A stretch of DNA of 16,943 bases from Desulfosporosinus sp. UBA4726. GTDB taxonomy: Bacteria; Bacillota; Desulfitobacteriia; Desulfitobacteriales; Desulfitobacteriaceae. The stretch spans positions 1 to 16,943 of the forward strand of contig DHJG01000234.1 of NCBI GenBank assembly GCA_002404215.1, given 5' to 3'. The position numbers and the translations under genes were made by a program. Each line of letters starts with the position of its first letter. Within the stretch, counting starts at the first letter, position 1. Below, one piece after another: positions 1 through 7,494 of this stretch. The notes below the pieces were generated by a model. It was not told the DNA's origin and did not search any database. It saw only the letters and a list, made by a program, of their open reading frames with translations.

Positions 1-86
1 ATCGCCGCAAGATGACGGTTTCCGGCATCAATTAACGCTTGTACATAAGGATCATCTTTAATCTCTTGTAGAGTGACCTTCGCCAA
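1..86 (-). CDS. HD-domain-like protein, N-terminal fragment (partial)
   Basis: Only the first 28 codons are in the window; the rest lies beyond position 1. Translation from a TTG start at 86-84 begins MAKVTLQEIKDDPYVQALI and continues with DAGNRHLAA. This resembles the N-terminus of HD-superfamily (HDIG-type) phosphohydrolases of Desulfitobacterium-like Firmicutes, but none of the metal-binding residues are visible, so the assignment rests on memory of the N-terminal sequence. The start is supported by an AGGAGGG ribosome binding site about 7 nt upstream. That site lies inside the 3' end of the EcsC-family gene, so the two genes overlap by 29 bp and are probably co-transcribed. Confidence 0.5.
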   Translation of the reverse strand, partial: MAKVTLQEIKDDPYVQALIDAGNRHLAA

Positions 87-855
87 AATAAGTCCCTCCT
101 GCAATTCGTAATCGATAGCAATTCATACCCACTATTCCCAAGTCATCCATTAGACTATAATTCGCCCATGCGCCCACGACAGTACCTAAGCCGGGTATGA
201 GCTGAAGTGTTTTTCTAAAATCAATAGCATCTCGATACTCCCTCTGAAACTGCTCCCAATCGATCTGTTGTAAATAACCTTCCTCTGCAGGCCAACTCCC
301 TATGTTCTTCTCCCAATTCAATATGACCTTAAATAATTCGGGACGTTTCTTCTGACTCGAAAAGGTTAATTGGAAAATATACAACAAAAAGAGACGTTCT
401 TGATAATTCTTAGTCGAAAATCCATAAATGTGTGCTAACTCAAAGAGAAATTTCATCTTGATTGCAATGAGCGCTGGAAAATCGGCAATTGCCAAGGTGA
501 AACCGCCTGCGCCAGTTCCGGCACCTTCGACAGATGCAATCTTTCTATATTTGGAAAGCAAGCCGCTGGCCAATTGATCACGCTTTTGCAAAGGAATCCC
601 CTCGAGCGGTGAACTTTTTGGGATAAAATCTAATCCAAAAACAACAGATTTAACCAATCCTTTAACGGTTGCTGTAATAACTGTTTGGACCTTTTCAGGA
701 ATAATCTTATCATTGACTTTAGTTTGAAGCACCTTTGAGGTACGTTCCAACAGTCCTGGTCGCTTAAGTAGTCTTAGTACCCAACGGTCCAAGTCAACCC
801 GCACAAGATCTTCATAGGTTTGCTTCTCTTGAATTGGATCATCATCTAAGGGCAC
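58..855 (-). CDS. EcsC family protein
   Basis: The 265-residue product matches the EcsC family, named after the third gene of the Bacillus ecs locus; its biochemical role is unknown. Visible features are an N-terminal charged helix region (residues 14-50, YEDLVRVDLDRWVLRLLKRPG), a Gly-rich hydrophobic segment at about 108-136 (EGAGTGAGGFTLAIADFP) that could insert in the membrane, and a C-terminal LIPGLGTVVGAWANYSLMDDLG segment. The start is GTG at 855-853, preceded by a GGGGTG-type ribosome binding site. It sits 42 nt beyond the hairpin terminator at 897-928, so it is expressed either by read-through from yajC or from a promoter I could not pick out. The downstream HD-like gene overlaps its 3' end. 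Confidence 0.75.
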   Translation of the reverse strand: MPLDDDPIQEKQTYEDLVRVDLDRWVLRLLKRPGLLERTSKVLQTKVNDKIIPEKVQTVITATVKGLVKSVVFGLDFIPKSSPLEGIPLQKRDQLASGLLSKYRKIASVEGAGTGAGGFTLAIADFPALIAIKMKFLFELAHIYGFSTKNYQERLFLLYIFQLTFSSQKKRPELFKVILNWEKNIGSWPAEEGYLQQIDWEQFQREYRDAIDFRKTLQLIPGLGTVVGAWANYSLMDDLGIVGMNCYRLRIAGGTYFGEGHSTRD

Positions 856-896
856 AGGTGATCACCCCGATTTCTCATTTTCTGTGAAACAAGCTT

Positions 897-928
897 AAAA
901 AGCAAGTGGTCTGTACCACTTGCTTTTT
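897..928 (-). terminator. Rho-independent terminator after yajC
   Basis: A perfect inverted repeat has 14-bp arms (897-910 and 915-928; core GCAAGTGGT/ACCACTTGC) and a 4-nt loop. The outer arms are five A and five T, so on the minus strand the hairpin ends in a T run followed by TAAGCTT. It closes the yebC-to-yajC array and, because the arms are A/T-ended on both sides, could also stop transcription from the plus strand. Confidence 0.9.
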
Positions 929-987
929 AAATTCTAACTTTTATTAGCCTTTACTAAGCACAAGAATTCAACACTCATTTCAATTAT

Positions 988-1287
988 TTATTTTGCTTTT
1001 TCGAGCTCGATGTCACGATTTTCTACACTAACAATTCCAGACTTAGCCACTTCAACCTCTACTTTATCCGCTATAAGCAATACAACGGAATTGTCCTTGA
1101 CTTTTGTAATTTTGCCATAGAGTCCGCCAGCTGTAATTATCTGATCCCTCACTTTAATACCATTAAGTAAGGCCTGTCGCTTTTTTGCCTGTTTCTGTTG
1201 CGGCCGGATCATTAGGAAATACATAATACCGAAAAAAACCACAAAATATAGGACTAAAGACATTGTTGATGAAGACATATTAAACAT
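988..1287 (-). CDS. yajC: Sec translocase accessory subunit YajC
   Basis: This is a small single-span membrane protein of about 99 residues, the usual YajC length. An N-terminal hydrophobic helix (MSLVLYFVVFFGIMYFLMI) is followed at once by the family motif RPQQKQAKKRQ and a basic/beta-rich cytoplasmic domain with the GIKVRDQIITAGGLYGKI signature. YajC associates with SecDF at the SecYEG channel; that is family knowledge. Two starts compete: TTG at 1293, only 3 nt after GGAGG, and ATG at 1287, 9 nt after it. I prefer the ATG because of spacing. It is last in the array before the terminator at 897-928, downstream of tgt, the standard order in Firmicutes. Confidence 0.93.
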   Translation of the reverse strand: MFNMSSSTMSLVLYFVVFFGIMYFLMIRPQQKQAKKRQALLNGIKVRDQIITAGGLYGKITKVKDNSVVLLIADKVEVEVAKSGIVSVENRDIELEKAK

Positions 1288-1362
1288 ATTCAAAATCCTC
1301 CTTTATTTGATCTTAAAACTATTCCTCATGACACAGCTAAAATCCTTCTCCAATATCCTAAA

Positions 1363-1413
1363 TAGAAACTTACTTAGGAGAATTATCACTCGAAGTTTAG
1401 TTTAACTTATCCA
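1363..1413 (+). repeat. Intergenic repeat family 2, copy 1 (decayed)
   Basis: This stretch in the tgt-yajC gap aligns with 8775-8833 downstream of cysK. Shared blocks in the same order are TAGAAA, ACTT, AGGAG, ATTA, then GAAGTTTAGT, AACTTA and CC; the last 27 bases (from 1392 and 8813) match at 22 positions. The cysK-side copy forms a perfect 12-bp-arm hairpin, while here the left arm has diverged and only a weak hairpin remains. It may be a small dispersed element; the evidence is two copies in one window. Confidence 0.45.
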
Positions 1414-1468
1414 TTAACGTAAGTCCAATTGCTTTCTACTTACGAAACATGTTATCTGTCTTCTCAGG

Positions 1469-2593
1469 CTAGTCCTGTTCGTATCCGTAATCAGAAAAAC
1501 ACGTTTCACGATACTCGGGCAAACGGTCTTCCTTGATCGCCTCTCGGATTTCCCGCATTAAGTTCTGAAGATAACGCAAATTATGAATGGTCATTAAACG
1601 GATGCCTAAAACCTCTTCCGCTTTGATCAAGTGCCTTATATAAGCCCGCGAATAGTTGCGGCATGTATAGCAATCGCAGGTAGGATCAATCGGGCCGAAA
1701 TCATGCGCCGATCCAGCGTTGCGAACAATCACTTTACCATACCGGGTCATCGCTGTTCCATTTCGTGCAATCCGTGTAGGGAGCACGCAATCAAACATAT
1801 CAATCCCTCGCATAACCCCTTCAATCAACGCGTCCGGTGAACCCACTCCCATAAGATAACGAGGTTTTTCCCGTGGCAGTAAAGGTACCGTATAATCTAA
1901 GACTTTATACATCATTTCCTTCGGTTCGCCGACACTTAAGCCCCCGATAGCATAGCCTGGCAAATCTAGTTCTGTGATTTCCGCGGCACTTTGACGGCGT
2001 AGATCTTCAAACATGCCTCCCTGAACGATTCCAAACAAAGCTTGTGTGTCCGTCGTCGTCAAGGTCTCCTTACATCGTTTAAGCCAACGAGTCGTCCGCT
2101 CTAAAGAATCTTTGGCGTATTCATGAGTGCAGGGATACGGTGCGCATTCATCAAAAGCCATCACAATATCGGATCCCAAAGCCATCTGAACTTGAGTCGC
2201 AATTTCTGGGCTTAAGAATTGACGTGAGCCGTCGATATGCGAACGAAATTCCACACCGCTCTCCTTTATCGTGCGTAAATCCCCCAAGCTAAATACCTGG
2301 AAACCACCACTGTCCGTTAAAATGGCTCCGTCCCAGTTCATAAACTGATGCAGACCACCCGCTTCCCGAATTAACTCATGCCCTGGGCGCAAGAATAAAT
2401 GATAAGTGTTACTTAGGATAATCCCGGCTCCAATCTCTTTGATTTCCTCCGGAGTGATTGTTTTTACTGTGCCTTGGGTCCCAACTGGCATGAACACTGG
2501 CGTATCCATCACACCGTGGGGAGTATGTAATTTTCCCAAGCGTGCTCTTGTTCGAGAATCTTCCTTAAGTATTTCCAAATGAACCGCAGTCAA
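1469..2593 (-). CDS. tgt: Queuine/preQ1 tRNA-guanine transglycosylase
   Basis: The enzyme exchanges guanine 34 of tRNAs with GUN anticodons for preQ1, a step of queuosine synthesis. The full (beta/alpha)8 protein is present (374 residues from TTG 2593). Visible residues are the substrate-binding Asp94 in TDSGGFQVFSL, the FDEC and GIVQGG pocket motifs, nucleophile Asp268 in MFDCVLPTR, and the zinc site Cys306, Cys308, Cys311 and His337. A GTG at 2602 would add three residues but lies 1 nt from the AAGGA box, whereas TTG at 2593 is about 10 nt from it, so I chose TTG. It starts 27 nt after the queA stop, and QueA acts on the Tgt product. Confidence 0.97.
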   Translation of the reverse strand: MTAVHLEILKEDSRTRARLGKLHTPHGVMDTPVFMPVGTQGTVKTITPEEIKEIGAGIILSNTYHLFLRPGHELIREAGGLHQFMNWDGAILTDSGGFQVFSLGDLRTIKESGVEFRSHIDGSRQFLSPEIATQVQMALGSDIVMAFDECAPYPCTHEYAKDSLERTTRWLKRCKETLTTTDTQALFGIVQGGMFEDLRRQSAAEITELDLPGYAIGGLSVGEPKEMMYKVLDYTVPLLPREKPRYLMGVGSPDALIEGVMRGIDMFDCVLPTRIARNGTAMTRYGKVIVRNAGSAHDFGPIDPTCDCYTCRNYSRAYIRHLIKAEEVLGIRLMTIHNLRYLQNLMREIREAIKEDRLPEYRETCFSDYGYEQD

Positions 2594-2620
2594 ACCCTTC
2601 ACTTCCTTCTTTTTAGTTGC

Positions 2621-3643
2621 TCATAGAATGAGCATGGCATCTCCAAAACTATAGAACCGATATTGCTCTTTAACGGCCACTTCATAAGCGTTTAAAATAA
2701 GTTCGCGTCCTGCTAAAGCACTGATAAGCATAATCAATGTCGATTTCGGAAAATGGAAATTCGTCAGGAGGGCATCCACAACCTGAAACGAATAGCCTGG
2801 GTAAATAAATATATCCGTCCATCCTTCACCTGGTGCGACTCGTCCCTGATGACCCACGGATTCTAGAGTCCGCGCCGCTGTTGTCCCCACGGCGATGACC
2901 CGGCGTCCTTCTTGTTTTGCTCGATTTATTCGGTCTGCAACTTCCGTGTCCACACGGTAATACTCCGAATGCATGACATGATCACGTATCTCTTCCACTT
3001 TAACCGGTCGAAAGGTTCCTAAGCCCACATGGAGAAGAATCTCCACGATTTCCACGCCCTTCTTCCGAAGTTCATCCAGAAGTTCGGGTGTAAAATGCAA
3101 TCCTGCTGTAGGCGCAGCCACAGACCCTCGTTCCTTCGCATAGACCGTCTGATAACGACCTTGATCTTCTAGCTGGGCAGTAATATACGGTGGCAGGGGC
3201 ATCGTTCCAAGAGTATCCAATATGGTCTCAAAAACTCCTGAGTAGGTAAAATGAATCCTCCGATTCCCGTTTTCTAAGATCGCCTGAAGCTCACCTTCCA
3301 GTATACCATCACCGAAGCGGACCTTCTGACCCACCTTAAGACGCTTTCCAGGTTTAACTAACGCCTCCCAAACGTCAAGTTCGAGCCTTTTTAAAAGTAG
3401 GATTTCAATTTTAACTTCTGTACCTTTTTTTTCTCCAATTAAACGGGCGGGAATAACGCGAGTGTTATTAAGCACAAGTACATCACCCATTCGCAAAAGC
3501 GATACAAGATCTCGAAAGGTATGATGTTCTATCCTTCCACCATCTCTATTGACAACCATTAAACGGGAAGCGTCCCGTGGCTCCACCGGGTGTTGTGCGA
3601 TCAGCGTTTCCGGCAAATCGAAATCAAACTCCGACACATTCAA
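2621..3643 (-). CDS. queA: S-adenosylmethionine:tRNA ribosyltransferase-isomerase
   Basis: QueA transfers and isomerises the ribosyl group of S-adenosylmethionine onto preQ1 in tRNA, giving epoxyqueuosine. The 340-residue protein is full length, with the N-terminal FDLPETLIAQHPVEPRDASRL signature, NNTRVIPARL (residues 59-68), SVAAPTAGLHFT (about 173-184), HVGLGTFRPV and the C-terminal TNFHFPKSTLIMLISALAG block. The start is TTG at 3643 with GGAG 8 nt upstream. Between the ribosome binding site and the start there is an ATG directly followed by TAG, too close to the GGAG to be the gene start. It lies 49 nt after spoIID and just upstream of tgt. I found no preQ1 riboswitch in the short gap. Confidence 0.97.
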   Translation of the reverse strand: MNVSEFDFDLPETLIAQHPVEPRDASRLMVVNRDGGRIEHHTFRDLVSLLRMGDVLVLNNTRVIPARLIGEKKGTEVKIEILLLKRLELDVWEALVKPGKRLKVGQKVRFGDGILEGELQAILENGNRRIHFTYSGVFETILDTLGTMPLPPYITAQLEDQGRYQTVYAKERGSVAAPTAGLHFTPELLDELRKKGVEIVEILLHVGLGTFRPVKVEEIRDHVMHSEYYRVDTEVADRINRAKQEGRRVIAVGTTAARTLESVGHQGRVAPGEGWTDIFIYPGYSFQVVDALLTNFHFPKSTLIMLISALAGRELILNAYEVAVKEQYRFYSFGDAMLIL

Positions 3644-3672
3644 TCTACATGCTCCTCTTTTCAGTCAACCGT

Positions 3673-3704
3673 GTTCATCTGATGATCCTTCATCATTCAT
3701 GAAC
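3673..3704 (-). other. Hairpin across the spoIID stop codon
   Basis: Arms GTTCAT (3673-3678) and ATGAAC (3699-3704) enclose a second near-complementary pair (GATGAT/ATCATT), giving a two-part stem across the 3' end of spoIID. There is no T run on the minus strand, so it is not a good intrinsic terminator. It may stabilise the mRNA end or be chance. Confidence 0.3.
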
Positions 3705-5021
3705 AGAGGCATTATTATAATAAAACGATAATATGGATTTATAATCATACCCCAATTGGGCCATATGAAAGGCTCCCCATTGAGACATCCCTACACCATG
3801 CCCCCAACCCCGGCCCTCAAAAATAAAGACTCCGAACGGCTGGGAATCAGCACTCAACCCTAATGATGTACTAAGAATTCTAGCTAGCAAAGGCCCCTGT
3901 TCCTGCTGGTACAACGGTTGTCCCAGAGACTCGCGAAATATGTTCAGGCCAAATTTACCGAATGAATCTCGGTTTGGCTCGATCGCTTGGGCCTCAAATA
4001 AAGTTCCCAAAAAAGCCTCCGTTCGAATCGGCTGCCCAAAAGGGTAAAACGTTTTAACAAATGCTCGCCCGGTAACAGTCTGGGAATGCCCAAACTCATC
4101 TTCCATCCTTACACCTTTTACCCTACCAGAGGGGAATTTGTCAAGTTCAATATTTCTGACTGGCCCCAGACCAAAGGTCGAACCAAGCACAGGAGCAGAG
4201 ATGATAAAGCGCCAATGATCTGCCGCACCGCCTACGCCTTGTGAATAGGGGTCAGGATGAGACACATTGTTGATATCTACCTTTCCCCAAACATTTTTAG
4301 CATCTTCTGTATACCCCCCGCTATGCGAAGAATAGAGCGCTTCGATTGGTTCCCCACTCTGAGTATCCACTAGGATTTCGTTTCGTGTAGCCTCAATTGC
4401 TGCTGAAGCTTCCCCTTCCACGATCTTCCCTGCATAAGCCTGATCAATATCAGGAGAATCCGTAATCACCTTTTTACCGTTCTCAGTATGTTTAACTAAG
4501 TAGGTCCGAGCGGCCACGGCTTGAGCCTTGAGCCCCTCTATCCCACCATTTGCCCATTCATTGCTCATTTCAATCGGCACAACGCCTTTGAGGTAGTCTT
4601 CACTGTCTACTTCATTGATTAATCGCCAATGGTTATTCTGCCAATTAAGCTGTAGTCCTCCACGATAAACAACATCTTTACCGTCCGGCGATTTAACACG
4701 AAGACTCCCCTGATCAATCTCCCTCAATTTCAAAACAGAACCACCAAAGACTTGGTATTCTGCATGGTTAATCCGCAAAACAGGAGCCCATCCCCCCCAG
4801 CCCACTTGGAGGGTAGAACCCTTGGGAAATATGAGAACTGTTTTATCTACAATTAATTGGTAGTCACCTTGTTCGACCTCTATTTCGACCCACCCAGCCT
4901 GACTCAATTTCCATACAAGCTCAACCGAAATCTCGTTTGCATGACATGGTTTAGTTTGGCTCAGCAGAAGTATAAATAAAAACATTCCTAAAGAGAGGAA
5001 CCGATACACAATCCGCAGCAA
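3693..5021 (-). CDS. spoIID: SpoIID/LytB-family stage II sporulation protein
   Basis: This is a membrane-anchored lytic transglycosylase of the SpoIID family, which in Bacillus strips peptidoglycan during engulfment. An N-terminal signal anchor (FLSLGMFLFILLLSQ) is followed by an SH3-like beta region and the catalytic SpoIID domain: the PIEMSNEW motif with the expected catalytic Glu151, then GLKAQAVAARTYLVKH, YSSHSGGYTEDAKNVWG, and the C-terminal GRGWGHGVGMSQWGAFHMA. GTG at 5030 has no usable ribosome binding site, while TTG at 5021 has AGGTG 6 nt upstream and gives 442 residues, so I chose TTG. The start region sits in an 11-bp inverted repeat (5019-5052). Location between ruvB and queA is an insertion relative to Bacillus. 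It could be a SpoIID paralogue rather than the engulfment enzyme itself. Confidence 0.88.
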   Translation of the reverse strand: MLRIVYRFLSLGMFLFILLLSQTKPCHANEISVELVWKLSQAGWVEIEVEQGDYQLIVDKTVLIFPKGSTLQVGWGGWAPVLRINHAEYQVFGGSVLKLREIDQGSLRVKSPDGKDVVYRGGLQLNWQNNHWRLINEVDSEDYLKGVVPIEMSNEWANGGIEGLKAQAVAARTYLVKHTENGKKVITDSPDIDQAYAGKIVEGEASAAIEATRNEILVDTQSGEPIEALYSSHSGGYTEDAKNVWGKVDINNVSHPDPYSQGVGGAADHWRFIISAPVLGSTFGLGPVRNIELDKFPSGRVKGVRMEDEFGHSQTVTGRAFVKTFYPFGQPIRTEAFLGTLFEAQAIEPNRDSFGKFGLNIFRESLGQPLYQQEQGPLLARILSTSLGLSADSQPFGVFIFEGRGWGHGVGMSQWGAFHMAQLGYDYKSILSFYYNNASVHE

Positions 5022-5052
5022 TCTTAACACCTACTTTCTTATGTTAAGATTG
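5019..5052 (-). promoter_or_regulatory. Perfect inverted repeat over the spoIID start
   Basis: CAATCTTAACA (5019-5029) and TGTTAAGATTG (5042-5052) are perfect 11-bp arms around a 12-nt spacer. In the minus-strand transcript the spacer contains the AGTAGG ribosome binding site, and the preferred TTG start (5021-5019) forms the end of the 3' arm. It could be an mRNA hairpin that controls initiation or a dyad operator for a DNA-binding protein. Confidence 0.5.
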
Positions 5053-5112
5053 TCCTTTTCTCACCGCTAATATGCTTTAAATTCCCTCATCATGACTAGC
5101 TTATCCGTGAAA

Positions 5113-5132
5113 GGGCACGCCACTCCGTGCCC
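5113..5132. repeat. GC-rich palindrome abutting the ruvB stop
   Basis: GGGCACG (5113-5119) and CGTGCCC (5126-5132) form a perfect 7-bp stem with a 6-nt loop. On the minus strand it directly follows the ruvB TAG, which is part of the string GTAGGGGCACGG, and is trailed only by TTT. It may be a weak terminator. The GTAGGGGCACGG...CGTGCCC form also resembles small GC-rich dispersed palindromes of clostridial genomes. Confidence 0.45.
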
Positions 5133-6167
5133 CTACTCATTGTCTTCCTGGAAAAGGCCACTTTCCGTCCGATTCTGGGGAAGTGAATATCCTAAATGCT
5201 GATAAGCCCTGATGGTTGCCATGCGACCACGAGGAGTCCGTTGCAAAAATCCCATTTGGAGTAAAAATGGTTCGACAACATCTTCAAGCGTTACTGACTC
5301 TTCCCCAATGGTGGCTGCGAGTGTATCCAGCCCAACCGGTCCTCCAGCAAAGGTCTCAATAATGGTCTTTAATGCTTTCTGGTCAATCTGATCCAAACCC
5401 ATAGGATCGACTTCCAAGCGATTGAGTGCTTCTCGAGCTATCGTTTGCGTAACGACGCCGTCTTCCCAAACCAAAGCGAAATCCCTTACTCGCTTTAACA
5501 AACGATTGCCAATCCTCGGAGTTCCACGAGAACGGCGAGCAATTTCTTCCGCACCTTCGTCAGTTATATCTAAACGCAAAATACTCGCTGCTCTGAGGAC
5601 AATTTCCTTTAAATCCTCAACCTCGTAGAATTCTAGCCGACTAATGACCCCAAAACGATCACGTAAGGGAGAGGTTAACTGTCCGGCGCGCGTTGTGGCC
5701 CCCACCAAGGTGAACGGGGGCAGGGACAAGCGAATCGAACGGGCACTTGGCCCTTTTCCGATCACGATATCTAAACATCCATCTTCCATGGCTGAATAAA
5801 GTATTTCTTCTGTTGTACAGTTCAAGCGGTGGATTTCATCGATAAAAAGCACATCACGAGGCTCTAAGGCTGTAAGAATTGCTGCTAAATCCCCAGGGCG
5901 TTCAATCGCCGGACCAGACGTGGTGCGAATACTGACGCCCATTTCTGCTGCAATAATATTCGCGAGCGTCGTTTTCCCTAAACCAGGCGGTCCATATAAT
6001 AAGACATGGTCCAATGCTTCCCCTCGAGTGGAGGCAGCCTGAATAAAGATACTTAAATTTTCTTTAACTTTTCTTTGCCCAATATAGTCACCCATACGAT
6101 GAGGACGAAGTACTTCCCCCTCATGATCTGTCAGTTGTTCTTGGGGAGCAACCAGCCGTTCTTCCAT
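5133..6167 (-). CDS. ruvB: Holliday junction branch-migration ATPase RuvB
   Basis: RuvB is the hexameric AAA+ motor that drives branch migration of Holliday junctions together with RuvA. The 344-residue protein is full length. Visible features are the N-terminal LRPHRMGDYIGQ motif, Walker A GPPGLGKTT (59-67), Walker B LFIDEIHRL (DEIH at 110-113), sensor 1 GATTRAG (156-162), the RDRFG arginine-finger region (169-173), and the C-terminal winged-helix DNA-binding domain with GGPVGLDTLAATIGEE and RTPRGR. The ATG start at 6167 is preceded by GAGGAGG. A 164-nt gap holding a palindromic repeat separates it from ruvA, which is unusual because ruvA and ruvB are commonly adjacent. Confidence 0.98.
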   Translation of the reverse strand: MEERLVAPQEQLTDHEGEVLRPHRMGDYIGQRKVKENLSIFIQAASTRGEALDHVLLYGPPGLGKTTLANIIAAEMGVSIRTTSGPAIERPGDLAAILTALEPRDVLFIDEIHRLNCTTEEILYSAMEDGCLDIVIGKGPSARSIRLSLPPFTLVGATTRAGQLTSPLRDRFGVISRLEFYEVEDLKEIVLRAASILRLDITDEGAEEIARRSRGTPRIGNRLLKRVRDFALVWEDGVVTQTIAREALNRLEVDPMGLDQIDQKALKTIIETFAGGPVGLDTLAATIGEESVTLEDVVEPFLLQMGFLQRTPRGRMATIRAYQHLGYSLPQNRTESGLFQEDNE

Positions 6168-6236
6168 TTTTCAGTCCTCCTCTCGTATCCATCAATTTTT
6201 TAACAGCCAGCAAAGAAAACCTGACTTGCGCCAAGC

Positions 6237-6313
6237 CACAGCGCTGGCCATGAATGGCCGAGTGTCCCCGTTGCCAAGGATGGCCAAGCGCCGTGATGAC
6301 GAGAAGAGAACCA
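6237..6313 (-). repeat. Palindromic intergenic repeat family 1, copy A
   Basis: The ruvA-ruvB gap holds an imperfect palindrome whose outer arms are CACAGCGCTGGCCAT (6237-6251) and ATGGCCAAGCGCCGTG (6280-6295): one G-U-type mismatch and one bulge. Nested inside are GGCCAT-GA-ATGGCC (6246-6259) and a TTGCCA block. Read on the minus strand from 6312, about 44 nt of its right flank and arm align with the plus strand at 10457-10501 (roughly 35 identical positions, including CTCATCACGGCGC versus GTCATCACGGCGC, and GCCATCCTT). Two copies in intergenic DNA argue for a dispersed element. The function is unknown. Confidence 0.6.
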
Positions 6314-6331
6314 CCCTGAACTTATAGCTTT

Positions 6332-6931
6332 CTAACTTGGTGCGAGTAAACGTAATGCCTTTTTGACCTGCTCTTCTGTCGTTAAATCACCGCCGTCTTT
6401 AAGGACACGACCAAGAGTCTGACGGGCTTCTTCCAAACCAAAGCCAAGTGCTAGTAATGTTTCAAGGGCTTCAGAGTGCGAGAGCACAGATATGTCTGAG
6501 TACGCTTCTCCCCCTGCTGGGAAAGAACTATGTCCTTTAAATTTCTCTTTAAGTTCTAAGATGAGTCGTTGCGCTGTTTTCTTACCAATACCTGGTACTT
6601 TGGTTAATAAGGTACAATTTTCACTTACAATAGCACTCTGAATTTGAACCGCTCCAAACGTTGAAAGTAATGATATGGCTGCTTTAGGACCAATACCAGA
6701 AACACTCAACAATTCCAGAAAAAGCTGCTTTTCTTCCAGAGAGGAGAATCCATAAAGAGATAAATCGTCTTCACGCATAACCACATGAGTATATATGACA
6801 AGTTCCTGTCCAGGACTTGCCTTGGACAGGAGGCCATAGGGCACAGTCAGTAAATACCCAACCCCTTGTACATCAATGACCAAACGCTCTGATTGGATTT
6901 CCCACACCTTACCTCGTAACATTCCAATCAA
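6332..6931 (-). CDS. ruvA: Holliday junction DNA-binding protein RuvA
   Basis: RuvA binds the four-way junction as a tetramer and loads RuvB. The product has 199 residues, the usual length, with the OB-fold start MIGMLRGKVWEIQ, two helix-hairpin-helix motifs (SVSGIGPKAAISLLS at about 76-90; VPGIGKKTAQRLILEL at about 112-127), and a C-terminal UBA-like RuvB-contacting domain (LETLLALGFGLEEARQ). The start is TTG at 6931, with GGAGG 7 nt upstream. It overlaps the ruvC stop by 4 nt (TTGA), so the two are translationally coupled. ATG at codon 4 is too far from the ribosome binding site. Confidence 0.97.
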   Translation of the reverse strand: MIGMLRGKVWEIQSERLVIDVQGVGYLLTVPYGLLSKASPGQELVIYTHVVMREDDLSLYGFSSLEEKQLFLELLSVSGIGPKAAISLLSTFGAVQIQSAIVSENCTLLTKVPGIGKKTAQRLILELKEKFKGHSSFPAGGEAYSDISVLSHSEALETLLALGFGLEEARQTLGRVLKDGGDLTTEEQVKKALRLLAPS

Positions 6932-7425
6932 CGGAATTCCTCCATTCTCCGGTCTAAAGCATAGCTATGGGCATGACAAATCGCGATGGCTAAAGCATCT
7001 GCAGTATCGTCCGGCCTAGGAATTTCATCCAGTCTTAATAATCCTTTGACCATTTGCTGAACTTGTTTTTTATCAGCCCTACCATACCCAACAACCGCTT
7101 GTTTAACCTGCAATGGAGTATACTCATACACAGGAATGCCACGCTTTGCACCAGCGAGCAAAATAACACCCCGAGCATGGGCGACAGATAGCGCAGTCGT
7201 AGTATTGCGGCTAAAGAAGAGCTCTTCCACAGCCATGTGGTCCGGGGGATGTTCTTGAAGAAATGGGTCGATCTGTTCATATAGCATTAACAAACGCTCA
7301 GCTAGGGGCGTATGAGCAGGCGTTCGCCAACAAGCATAAGCGATTGCGCTTAAGTGATTACCTTTTTGTTCAATTAATCCGTAGCCCATAATGGCCGTTC
7401 CTGGGTCGATTCCTAAAATAATCAT
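6928..7425 (-). CDS. ruvC: Holliday junction resolvase RuvC
   Basis: RuvC is the Mg2+-dependent endonuclease that cuts Holliday junctions symmetrically. The product is 165 residues with an RNase H-like fold. The acidic catalytic set is in place: Asp7 in LGIDPGTAIMGYG, Glu67 in AVEELFF, and Asp140 and Asp143 in RPDDTADALAIAICH. The ATG at 7425 is preceded by AAAGGAAG. It is followed by overlapping ruvA and preceded by the bofC-like gene, as in other Gram-positive genomes. An AT-rich TATAAT-like hexamer lies at 7449-7444 just upstream, but I see no matching -35 box. Confidence 0.97.
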   Translation of the reverse strand: MIILGIDPGTAIMGYGLIEQKGNHLSAIAYACWRTPAHTPLAERLLMLYEQIDPFLQEHPPDHMAVEELFFSRNTTTALSVAHARGVILLAGAKRGIPVYEYTPLQVKQAVVGYGRADKKQVQQMVKGLLRLDEIPRPDDTADALAIAICHAHSYALDRRMEEFR

Positions 7426-7494
7426 GCACGTCTTCCTTTCAACATTATATATTTCGACAGAAGACGGCTGATTCCCTTTCTTCGTTTTACCTTT

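Noticed and set aside
3644..3692. preQ1 riboswitch upstream of queA
   Set aside because: The gap is 49 nt inside an array and has no H-type pseudoknot pattern or conserved A-rich tail that I can see.
7444..7472. Promoter for ruvC with TATAAT at 7449-7444
   Set aside because: No -35 hexamer at 16-18 nt and no TG extension, so the match may be chance in AT-rich DNA.
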